DNA of 64,000 bases from Chitinophaga pinensis. GTDB lineage: Bacteria > Bacteroidota > Bacteroidia > NS11-12g > UBA955. Every line of letters begins with the position of its first letter. The stretch's first letter is position 1. The notes beneath the pieces are model-generated. The model made no database searches. It saw only the letters and a list, made by a program, of their open reading frames with translations, and was not told the DNA's origin. The translations under genes and the position numbers were made by a program. Shown here in pieces: positions 35,401-42,369 of the stretch. The stretch is from the NCBI GenBank assembly GCA_945871905.1, contig CAMBXL010000009.1, positions 1 to 64,000 on the forward strand, written 5' to 3'.

Positions 35401-38400
35401 TTAATCATTATTGATAAAAGTAGAAACAGCATTAGTTACTTCTTTGTTACCTTTTTCCATTTTATTAGCTACGCTTTCCATATTCCATTGTTTAGCAGTT
35501 GCTGCACAACGCTCCATGGTATCGAAGGCATCTTTGGTCATCAATCTTAAATTGTATGATTTGTGGCTTGAACCTGAGTATTTTAAGTAATAATTTACTT
35601 CCTTTTTAGACATGTCGTACAACTCTGATAAATGTTTTTCAGCCTTTTGCAATTCACCTAATTCATAGTAAATAAAGGCTATACTGTACTTGGTATTCCC
35701 TCTGGTAATCAAAACCTTTTCTGGCATTTCTTTCATGCATTTTTCAATTAAATTCAATGCTCTTGATTTGTATAATGCTACCTTTTCTTTATTTTCAGGA
35801 ATACTTAAAGTAGAATCGTAAAATTTAATTTCATCTATTTTACCCAAGTAGTGACCTGCTGTCGAAATAAATAAATTTTGAACATTTGAAGGCACTATAA
35901 TCGCTTTATCATCCAAGAAATACTTTTCTTTATTGTTCATTCCTGAGAATAAATATTTGTTCATCAAATTATCATACATTACCTCTTCATTAATTCGGGT
36001 AACATTATTTTTTGAAGCTTTTGATCTGATAGGAATCAATTGGAAAACCAAGCCTCTTCTTTCAAAATAAGGTTCCATATTCAAGAAACCATCACTACCT
36101 GATGTAGTGGTGAAACAGATTGGTCTTTTCCATCCTTGTTCAGCATTAGTAGCAATTAAGTCAAGAAGCAACAAGTCGCCTTTATTTAATCCTCTTCCCG
36201 GAAAATTAACAATTAAACTAGGAACAACGTTAGCGGAATCTGAAGCACTTACAACTCCTGCTTTCAATACCGCCTCTTTATTAACAGGCACAAAGAAATT
36301 AGTAGTATTAAAGGTAGGTGTTTTACTGTTTACCAAATTATTGATAAAGTCTCTTAAATTAACCGCTGAATTACTAGCATTACTTTGCAATTGGAAATAA
36401 TCATTAACGCCTGCTTTTAATTGTTCTTTCGTTAATGTTAAAGGAAGCGGTTCGCTTTTGTAAACTTTATCTAACAACACTTGAGAATACCAATCTGTAG
36501 GCAATAAACTTTGATTGATAATTCTAACATCGGTTCTGATACCCTCAACATTTTGAGCGTACCAAAGCGGATAAGTATCATTGTCACCATTGGTAAACAA
36601 GATTGCATTTTCTGGACAAGAGTGTAAATAATTTTTAGCAAAATCAATTCCTAAATATCTGCCACTTCTATCGTGGTCGTCCCACCCTTGAGATCCCATC
36701 AACAATGGAGCCGTTAAAGCAATAACAGCAGCAAGAATAGCAGCAGTGCCTTCGGCCATTTTATTTTTCAATTTATCCCATAAGAACAAGACTCCTAAAC
36801 CAATCCAAATACAAAAGGTTTGGAACGAACCTGCCAATGAATAATCACGTTCTCTTGGTTCATAAGGTGGTTGATTTAAGAAAATATTAATCAATATACC
36901 TGTAAATAAGAATAAACTCATCACCACAATGGCATCATTTTTACCTTTTTTGAAATGTATAATTAACCCAAATACCCCGATGAGTAAAGGAATAAAGTAA
37001 AAAGTATTTCTAGCAAAGTTATTTGCTAAATGTTCAGGCAAATCGTTTTGAGGTCCTAATCTTGCAGCATCGACTAAACCAATACCACTGATCCAATTTC
37101 CGTCAGTTTCTTTGTTGAAATCGTGACCTTGTTGATCGTTTTGTCTACCTACAAAGTTCCACATAAAGTATCTGAAATACATGTGACCTAATTGGTATCT
37201 GAACAAGAAAGCTAAGTTATTGGAAAATTTAGGCTTAACTGCTTTTAATGCCTCTATTTCGTTGTTTAATCTTTTCTTTTGTTCGGGATCTTGGGTTTGT
37301 TGAAGCATCATTTGTGCATCATCAATTTGTTTGGATATTTCATCCATATTTCCCCAACTTCTGTAACCTTGTTCGCTACCATCTTTTTGCATATCTCCCA
37401 TTCTTGGGAATATGGTGTTGTAAGCAGGATCAAACACATACTCTTGATTTTTTCCAATAGCCGTATAGCCATTGTCATCTTTTCTGTATTTCATTTCACC
37501 TTCTTTAACATCTATAGCCTGTGCATTATAGTATGGTCCTTTTAATAAAGGTCTGTCTCCGTATTGTTCACGGTTGATATAACTTAACAATTTGAATGGC
37601 TCTTCAGGATTGTTCATATCAATAGGAGGATTATCTGAAGAACGAATAACCACCATCGCATAACTTGAATAACCTAATAAAATGTATGCAAAACAGATAA
37701 AACCTAAATTAGCATAATGGTTTGGCTTTACTTTCGAGTAATAATAAATCCCTCCAACAGAAATGGCAACTAACAATAATATAGCAGCGAATGTTCCTGA
37801 GTTGAAACCGAAACCTAAGCTATTAACGAAGAATAAATCCATTTTAGCCATCAAGCTAGGCACACCAGGTATAATCCCTTTTTGGATGAAGAATAAAATA
37901 CCTAAACCAATCAAGAAACTATATAATAATCCTTTTTGAGTGTATTTGTAATTTTTGAAATAATAAATAAAAACAATAGCAGGAATAACCAATAAGTTCA
38001 ATAAGTGGGTACCGATAGCCAAACCTATTAAGTAAGCAATTAGAATAATCCATTTGTTCGCGTATTTAGAATCGCTTTCTTCCCATTTCAATGCAGCCCA
38101 AAAAGTAATTGCTGTAAAGAAGGAAGACAAAGCGTAAACCTCTGCTTCAACTGCGCTAAACCAAAAAGAATCCATAAAAGTAAGCGCTAATGCACCAATA
38201 GCACCTGCACCCATTACAGCAATGAATGAACCTTTGCTAGCTTGAGGATCAATGATTTTTTTGGCAAAATGGGTGGTAATCCAGAATGTAAACAAAACTG
38301 TGAAAGCACTTGCAGTAGCACTCAACATATTTACAGCAAAAGCAACATCTTCCAATTGAGGAGCAAAGAGGGAGAAAAAACGACCCACTAACAGGAAAAA

Positions 38401-38562
38401 GGGCGCTCCCGGTGGATGTACAACTTGTAGTTTGTGAGAGGCCGAGATAAACTCACCGCAGTCCCATAAACTTACCGATGGTTCCAAGGTTAATGTGTAG
38501 ACAACAAGAGCAATGACAAACATTACCCACCCTAATAGATTATTAACTAACTTAAAATTCAT
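35401..38562 (-). CDS. DUF2723 (GT-C-like) large membrane protein with C-terminal helical repeat
   Basis: 1053 residues. The DUF2723 signature is at the N-terminus: YTLTLEPSVSLWDCGEFI (~22-39) and KLQVVHPPGAPFFLLVGRFFSL (~44-65). The acidic DCGEF in the first periplasmic loop is reminiscent of the catalytic Asp-Glu of protein O-mannosyltransferase-like enzymes. About thirteen membrane helices follow, then a soluble domain (~600-900) and a TPR-like tail (~950-1040, YSIAFIYYELGELQKAEKHLSELYD). Probably transfers a lipid-linked sugar to protein or glycan at the periplasmic face; not demonstrated from sequence. Possible promoter TATTTTCG at 38585-38592. Confidence 0.85.
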   Translation of the reverse strand: MNFKLVNNLLGWVMFVIALVVYTLTLEPSVSLWDCGEFISASHKLQVVHPPGAPFFLLVGRFFSLFAPQLEDVAFAVNMLSATASAFTVLFTFWITTHFAKKIIDPQASKGSFIAVMGAGAIGALALTFMDSFWFSAVEAEVYALSSFFTAITFWAALKWEESDSKYANKWIILIAYLIGLAIGTHLLNLLVIPAIVFIYYFKNYKYTQKGLLYSFLIGLGILFFIQKGIIPGVPSLMAKMDLFFVNSLGFGFNSGTFAAILLLVAISVGGIYYYSKVKPNHYANLGFICFAYILLGYSSYAMVVIRSSDNPPIDMNNPEEPFKLLSYINREQYGDRPLLKGPYYNAQAIDVKEGEMKYRKDDNGYTAIGKNQEYVFDPAYNTIFPRMGDMQKDGSEQGYRSWGNMDEISKQIDDAQMMLQQTQDPEQKKRLNNEIEALKAVKPKFSNNLAFLFRYQLGHMYFRYFMWNFVGRQNDQQGHDFNKETDGNWISGIGLVDAARLGPQNDLPEHLANNFARNTFYFIPLLIGVFGLIIHFKKGKNDAIVVMSLFLFTGILINIFLNQPPYEPRERDYSLAGSFQTFCIWIGLGVLFLWDKLKNKMAEGTAAILAAVIALTAPLLMGSQGWDDHDRSGRYLGIDFAKNYLHSCPENAILFTNGDNDTYPLWYAQNVEGIRTDVRIINQSLLPTDWYSQVLLDKVYKSEPLPLTLTKEQLKAGVNDYFQLQSNASNSAVNLRDFINNLVNSKTPTFNTTNFFVPVNKEAVLKAGVVSASDSANVVPSLIVNFPGRGLNKGDLLLLDLIATNAEQGWKRPICFTTTSGSDGFLNMEPYFERRGLVFQLIPIRSKASKNNVTRINEEVMYDNLMNKYLFSGMNNKEKYFLDDKAIIVPSNVQNLFISTAGHYLGKIDEIKFYDSTLSIPENKEKVALYKSRALNLIEKCMKEMPEKVLITRGNTKYSIAFIYYELGELQKAEKHLSELYDMSKKEVNYYLKYSGSSHKSYNLRLMTKDAFDTMERCAATAKQWNMESVANKMEKGNKEVTNAVSTFINND

Positions 38563-38584
38563 AATTTCTTTTTGAAAAACTTAG

Positions 38585-38592
38585 CGAAAATA
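38585..38592 (-). promoter_or_regulatory. Variant -7 element (TATTTTCG) for the DUF2723 gene
   Basis: Lies 23-30 bases before the ATG at 38562 and has the TAnnTTCG form seen at two other genes in the window. Confidence 0.4.
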
Positions 38593-38699
38593 GGTAAAAT
38601 GAATATGTTTTTAAAATATAAGATAAAAAGTTATCAAAATATTGTAAATATTGTCTTTGGGGATTGAATTTTTCCAGTGGACTAAAGAAAAACAACCAA

Positions 38700-38737
38700 T
38701 TAACATTTGCAAAATGTTAACTTTTGAGATAACTTTG
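38700..38737 (+). promoter_or_regulatory. Toxin-antitoxin promoter with overlapping inverted-repeat operator
   Basis: A -33 TTTG (38706-38709) is followed after 20 bases by -7 TAACTTTG (38730-38737), an ideal Bacteroidota promoter. The -33 box lies inside an inverted repeat TTAACATTT-gca-AAATGTTAA (38700-38720), a plausible site for autorepression by the antitoxin or toxin-antitoxin complex. The antitoxin ATG is ~88 bases downstream, an unusually long leader for this window. That leader also holds TAAATTCG near 38793, a possible second promoter. Confidence 0.6.
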
Positions 38738-38825
38738 TAAAGTATTTAGAGATTATATTTTATGAAAAATTATTTTAATTCATAAAAATACTTTAAATTC
38801 GTATTTAAATTTTTCTATTTAACAA

Positions 38826-39032
38826 ATGAAAGTTTTACTAGATATAAAAGACAGCAAAGCCACTCACTTACTAGAAGTATTGAAAGGATTATCCTATGTT
38901 AAAGCAAAAACGATTTCTGACAAAAAAGCTTTATTAATAGAAGAGATAAATGAAGCTGTGGAAGAACTAAAACTGGTAAGACAAGGCAAAATGAAAGGCA
39001 TTTCTGCAAAGCATTTGTTAGATGAGTTATAG
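38826..39032 (+). CDS. Type II antitoxin of a RelE/ParE-type module
   Basis: 68 residues. The sequence KAKTISDKKALLIEEINEAVEELKLVRQGKMKGISAKHLLDEL matches the short, helical, charged antitoxins found directly before RelE/ParE toxins in Bacteroidota: an N-terminal strand-helix dimerisation part and a C-terminal toxin-wrapping helix ending in LLDEL. Its last 11 bases overlap the toxin's ATG at 39022. It is intact although the toxin frame is broken, so it could still act as an orphan repressor at its own operator. Confidence 0.75.
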   Translation: MKVLLDIKDSKATHLLEVLKGLSYVKAKTISDKKALLIEEINEAVEELKLVRQGKMKGISAKHLLDEL

Positions 39033-39352
39033 CGTTATCGCTTTGCCATCTTTTAGGAAAAAACTAAAGCAATTGGCAAAAAAAATACCCTTCTTTAAAA
39101 ACAGACTTAGCCATTTTGTTTGAGAGTTTAGAGGCTAATCCCATTCAAGGAATACCATTAGGCAAGAATTGTTTTAAAATACGCCTTGCTATTTCATCAA
39201 AACACAAAGGCAAAAGCGGTGGGGCTAGATTAATTACCAACTTTGTAATTGCTGATCAAACAGTTTACTTACTTTCAATTTATGACAAATCTGATACTGA
39301 TAATTTGAGTAATAAAGAATTGAGTGAGCTATTAAAGGAAGTTCCTGAATAA
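39022..39352 (+). pseudogene. RelE/ParE-family toxin, frameshifted at an A8 tract
   Basis: Reading starts at ATG 39022 (SYSVIALPSFRKKLKQLAKK) and meets eight A's at 39078-39085, after which the frame runs quickly into TGA at 39118. Removing one A restores YPSLKTDLAILFESLEANP and continues to GARLITNFVIADQTVYLLSIYDKSD, giving a 109-residue protein with the full RelE/ParE pattern: KxxKKYPSL, GNNCFKIRL-like and the YLLxIYDKS C-terminus. It is therefore one toxin gene with a +1 A, either a real loss-of-function, a slippage-controlled gene, or a homopolymer sequencing error. Confidence 0.8.
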
Positions 39353-39610
39353 AAAAATCAACTAAATTGAACCTTTCCCTCCTATAGAAAGTCTTAATAA
39401 CTTACTTTTATGCTTGGGTGAGACACTAAACTTGAGACCTACTTCCAAAAAACAAATATTTCCAATTATTAAACACCTACAATAATAAAATTTAAAAAAC
39501 TCCTGCACTTAATCCACACTTATTAGGGTTTGTTTAAAGCATTATAACTTAACCAATCCTTCAAAAAAAGCCAAGGAAAACTCCAACCATTAAATAAATA
39601 AAATAAAATT

Positions 39611-39640
39611 TTGTAAATAAAAAAGCAAATACTAATTTTG
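39611..39640 (+). promoter_or_regulatory. Promoter of the tRNA gene
   Basis: TTG at 39611-39613, a 19-base spacer, then TAATTTTG at 39633-39640: the full Bacteroidota -33/-7 pair. The tRNA's first base is 17 bases after the -7 box. The 39353-39610 stretch before it is AT-rich and shows no gene. Confidence 0.7.
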
Positions 39641-39657
39641 CAACCCCATAAATGTTT

Positions 39658-39731
39658 GGCGGGGTAGCTCAGGTGGTTAGAGCGTAGGATTCATAACCCT
39701 AAGGCCGGGAGTTCAACTCTCCCCTCCGCTA
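39658..39731 (+). tRNA. tRNA with CAT anticodon (elongator Met, or Ile2)
   Basis: 74 bases fold as a cloverleaf: acceptor GGCGGGG/CTCCGCT, D arm GCTC..GAGC, anticodon loop TTCATAA, T arm GGGAG-TTCAACT-CTCCC, discriminator A; CCA is not encoded. It lacks the GGG/CCC anticodon stem of the initiator, so it is elongator Met or the lysidine-modified Ile2 tRNA. Two oddities: the innermost anticodon-stem pair is A-C (TAGGA/CCCTA), and pair 1:72 is G-T. Confidence 0.9.
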
Positions 39732-39736
39732 CAAAT

Positions 39737-39772
39737 AAAAAAGACTTCACAGAAATGTGAAGTCTTTTTTTT
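39737..39772 (+). terminator. Rho-independent terminator of the tRNA
   Basis: AAAAAAGACTTCAC and GTGAAGTCTTTTTT form a 14-base-pair stem around AGAAAT, followed by TT, five bases after the tRNA. Confidence 0.9.
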
Positions 39773-39780
39773 ATATCAAA

Positions 39781-40065
39781 TTCATAACCCTAAGGCAGGG
39801 TCCGCCGCGGCGGACTACACTCCGCTACTAAAAGCTCGAAATTTATTTCGGGCTTTTTTTTTGCACATTTCATAAGAATAACACTAAGGCCGGGTCCGCC
39901 GCGGCGGACTCCCCTCCGATACTATTAAATCAAAAAAGTCACTAGGCGGTTTTTTTTGTTCCCTTATTCATATCCGCCAGTGACGGACCGCCTCTGTTAT
40001 TATAAATCAAACCGCCTTTAGGTGGTTTGATTTATTCCCTTATTCATATCCGCCAATAGCGGACC
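39781..40065. repeat. Array of four decaying tRNA-3'-end-like units carrying palindromes, interleaved with hairpins
   Basis: Unit 1 (39781-39828) begins TTCATAACCCTAAGGC, copying the tRNA anticodon loop onward, and ends ACTCCGCTAC, but its T arm is replaced by the perfect palindrome GTCCGCCGCGGCGGAC (39800-39815). Unit 2 (39878-39922) repeats this with CACTAAGGCCGG, the same palindrome (39894-39909) and CCCCTCCGATAC. Units 3 and 4 share CCCTTATTCATATCCGCCA and carry TCCGCCAGTGACGGA (39973-39987) and TCCGCCAATAGCGGA (40049-40063). Terminator-like hairpins follow unit 1 (39829-39861) and unit 3 (AAATCAAACCGCC/GGTGGTTTGATTT, 40004-40033). Confidence 0.8.
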
Positions 40066-40280
40066 GTCGCGGGATAACTCCCACACTAAAACTAATCAAT
40101 CACTTATGCATTCCTTAAATGTTTTTTTTATTTTGCGTCACCTTTTATATGTTTTAAGATCCCCTTTTTTCAAACTAATTTCAAAGCAATGTAAAAAGAT
40201 TAAAACTCAATATGATTAATTAAAAAAGAAATAGACAAATAATAAAGAAATAAGTATGTTTTAAATTTATAATTTGAAAT

Positions 40281-40309
40281 TAAAAAAGGGGCTAAAAGCC
40301 CCTTTATAA
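40281..40309 (-). terminator. Rho-independent terminator downstream of the Cys-rich lipoprotein gene
   Basis: AAAGGGGCT and AGCCCCTTT pair around AAA; on the minus strand the stem is followed by TTTTTTA. It lies ~83 bases past the gene's stop. Confidence 0.8.
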
Positions 40310-40391
40310 TTATATATTATTTTTTAATTCAAAATAAGAAATAATATCAATTACTAATGAAACAAATTAGTTTCATCTTTAAGTTAATCAG

Positions 40392-40829
40392 CTATTTTAA
40401 TTCAAAACTTAAACAAGTGTTTGCGTCAAAATTTAATATCCCTTCATACCATGCAAATCCGTCTTCATCAATTACTTTATAGGTATATGCTCTGCTTTTA
40501 GAACCTTTTAAATCTTTTGTAACTGTTACAGTGCCATTTTGACCACAATTAGGTTTACCACTCCAATAAAATGTAGCTGAAGACGAACCAACCAACTGCT
40601 CATCAACATAATAAAACAATGTTTTAACTCCCAAATCTGCAAAATCATCAGCACTGGTTTTACCTTGCCAAAAAACAAGATTACCTTCATACTCGCAACA
40701 ATTACAGTCCTCTTTTGCATCCGCATTAAAATTTTCTGCATTTGGGTCTTGACATCCAACAGTCTTTGAGCAACTTTGAATGGATAAAATTAATGTTAAA
40801 ATTAATAAAGTTTGAGCGATTTTTTTCAT
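40392..40829 (-). CDS. Cys-rich lipoprotein of unknown function
   Basis: 145 residues. Lipoprotein signal ending at Cys20 (LILSIQSC). The mature N-terminus has CQDPNAENFNADAKEDCNCCEYEG, a pattern seen in Bacteroidota surface proteins (CxDPxAxNY/F..A..C..C) thought to be a small disulfide-rich or Ca-binding module. The rest is a predicted beta domain with a second Cys pair (PNCGQNG; ANTCLSFELK). No catalytic motif and no neighbour that suggests a pathway; it sits in the accessory stretch beside the tRNA-derived repeats. Confidence 0.7.
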   Translation of the reverse strand: MKKIAQTLLILTLILSIQSCSKTVGCQDPNAENFNADAKEDCNCCEYEGNLVFWQGKTSADDFADLGVKTLFYYVDEQLVGSSSATFYWSGKPNCGQNGTVTVTKDLKGSKSRAYTYKVIDEDGFAWYEGILNFDANTCLSFELK

Positions 40830-40904
40830 TTTTTTGATTATTTATTTTTTTTGATTATTTAATTTTTATTTTTTATGCGGTTAGATAGATTTTTATATTC
40901 AATA

Positions 40905-41267
40905 TTATTTTGTAAATTCTATTACATAACCACTTGTAGTAACTGTTGCACTTCCCCAAACGAATGGGACAACACTAGACATTTTCCATTCAGTATGTTC
41001 GCTTATGATTATTTGAGATCCATCTAACTTGGCTGCTTCATACATATCTTTTCTAGAGGATGCAACAAGTCCTTTTTTATTTAATCCACCTATTCCGAAA
41101 ACATATGTTGCAGTTGCAGAACCCTGAACTCTTTTAATTACTTTAAAATTGTTACTTGTTAATACTACTTGAGTTTGATTTACGTTTTGAGAATGCACAT
41201 TAGGATTAAATGTTGCACATGAGGCAAAAAGAGCCATAATTAATGTTACTAAAATTAAATTTTTCAT
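40905..41267 (-). CDS. Small lipoprotein, DUF6567-like
   Basis: 120 residues. Lipoprotein signal ending at Cys17 (ALFASC). The mature part has LTSNNFKVIKRVQGSATATYVFGIGGLNKKGLVASSRKDMYEAAKLDGSQIIISEHTEW in sequence (positions ~36-95), the FGIGGL..L...A..DM...A.L.G.Q pattern remembered from DUF6567 lipoproteins of Bacteroidota. Function unknown. It diverges from the XRE regulator gene across a 96-base region holding a perfect palindromic operator, so it may be that regulator's target. Confidence 0.65.
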   Translation of the reverse strand: MKNLILVTLIMALFASCATFNPNVHSQNVNQTQVVLTSNNFKVIKRVQGSATATYVFGIGGLNKKGLVASSRKDMYEAAKLDGSQIIISEHTEWKMSSVVPFVWGSATVTTSGYVIEFTK

Positions 41268-41325
41268 ACTTATATATTTTATTTATTTATTGAGAGCAAA
41301 TATTATTTGCATTTACGAAATTAAA

Positions 41326-41340
41326 GTACTAAATTAGTAC
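41326..41340. promoter_or_regulatory. Palindromic operator GTACTAAATTAGTAC between divergent genes
   Basis: Seven-base arms GTACTAA/TTAGTAC around a central A, perfect. A half-site TAGTACC abuts the XRE start codon (41357-41363), and another palindrome with the same core, TTAGTACTAA, is at 41911-41920 downstream of the regulator gene. Confidence 0.6.
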
Positions 41341-41363
41341 CCAATTTTAACTAACATAGTACC

Positions 41364-41768
41364 ATGCCAAATCAAGAGCAATTTGAAACCATTTATGACC
41401 GTTTGAAAAAAGTAAGACTTGAAAAAAACTACAGTCAAGACTACCTTGCTAAAAAACTAGGTTTAACACAAAAAGCTTATTCTAAAATAGAGAATAATGA
41501 AACTAAACTTAATGTTGATGTCCTTCAACGATTGTCTGAAATACTTGAAGTTCCAATTGAAGTATTTTTCAAATCTGAAAACCAACCTACTTTGAATGAC
41601 TTTAGCTCTAGGAATGGGGGAGACAATGTTATATATAAAACCGAAAACAATGACAAAACAGACGAACTTTATAACAAACTTCTTCAGTCGAAAGATGACA
41701 TTATAAGTGCAAAAATGAGTGAAATTGAAACATTAAAACTTGTTATAGACAAGTATTTTAAAAAATAA
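41364..41768 (+). CDS. XRE-family HTH regulator with C-terminal helix
   Basis: 134 residues. Residues ~10-67 are a Cro/C1-type helix-turn-helix (LKKVRLEKNYSQDYLAKKLGL, then TQKAYSKIENNETKLNVDVLQRLSEIL). After a polar linker, residues ~98-134 form a probable coiled coil (TDELYNKLLQSKDDIISAKMSEIETLKLVIDKYF at 99-132), likely the dimer interface. No metallopeptidase or sensor domain. A TAGTACC half-site lies directly before the ATG, so it probably represses itself and the divergent lipoprotein gene. The start is fixed by the absence of earlier in-frame starts. Confidence 0.85.
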   Translation: MPNQEQFETIYDRLKKVRLEKNYSQDYLAKKLGLTQKAYSKIENNETKLNVDVLQRLSEILEVPIEVFFKSENQPTLNDFSSRNGGDNVIYKTENNDKTDELYNKLLQSKDDIISAKMSEIETLKLVIDKYFKK

Positions 41769-41883
41769 ATATTTCAAATTTCACTACACTATTATAATTA
41801 ATATTTCTTAAAACTAGCACCAATTAAAATTCATAGCGTTTGTTTTTTTGCCAAAATAAAACGACAATTACTTCCGCTAAATT

Positions 41884-41920
41884 CCTAAAATTAGGTTAAA
41901 AATTTATTTTTTAGTACTAA
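41884..41920. repeat. Two short palindromes downstream of the XRE gene
   Basis: CCTAAAATTAGG (41884-41895) and TTAGTACTAA (41911-41920). The second carries the same TTAGTAC core as the operator upstream. Otherwise 41769-42060 is AT-rich without genes. Confidence 0.5.
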
Positions 41921-42075
41921 AACCGACTCTTAAATTTAAAAAATATACTTAAAAAACGCTCAACATCACAAAATTTTCTATTATTTATAAATTATTTTGA
42001 AAATCAATTGAAAGTTAAATTGATACTTTGGATAAAAATTTCTCATATAAACCCGAAGTAAACTAGCTCAGCAAG

Positions 42076-42361
42076 CACCCTTTTGACACCCTTCGGTACT
42101 ATTCAGCATAGCTGAATAACTCTGGATGACAAAAGGGAAATTCAACAATCGCAATGCATGGCGGGAAATCATTCAACTATCACCCTTTTGACACCCTTCG
42201 GTACTATTCAACATAAACTCACTCACGTGACTAGGCTCAGCCTAGTGGATGACAAAAGGAAAATTCAACAATCACGTCGTACGGCGGGAAACCCCCTTCG
42301 AGAGCACTTCCCTTCGATATACTCAGGGTAAACTAGCTCAGTACAGGCTCTCTGGGTGACA
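42076..42361. repeat. Nested palindromic repeat block with exchanged inner palindromes
   Basis: Copy A (42076-42137) and copy B (42181-42260) share CACCCTTTTGACACCCTTCG, GTACTATTCA and GGATGACAAAAGG, so CCCTTTTG pairs with CAAAAGG(G) in each. Their inner hairpins differ: ATTCAGC-ATA-GCTGAAT (42101-42117) in A, CTAGGCT-C-AGCCTAG (42231-42245) in B. Each is followed by ATTCAACAATC, a variable segment (GCAATGCAT or ACGTCGTAC) and GGCGGGAAA. A third, related unit (42293-42361) has CCCTTCGAGAG, CTCAGGGT and TCTGGGTGACA, and repeats AAACTAGCTCAG from 42059-42070. Confidence 0.8.
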
Positions 42362-42369
42362 AAAACAAG

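Noticed and set aside
39781-39922. Additional tRNA genes after the CAT tRNA
   Set aside because: Both copies lack the acceptor 5' strand and D arm, and the T arm is replaced by a palindrome, so no cloverleaf can form.
38826-42361. Integrated phage or ICE
   Set aside because: Accessory character and tRNA-end copies are suggestive, but no integrase, capsid, relaxase or transfer gene is present.
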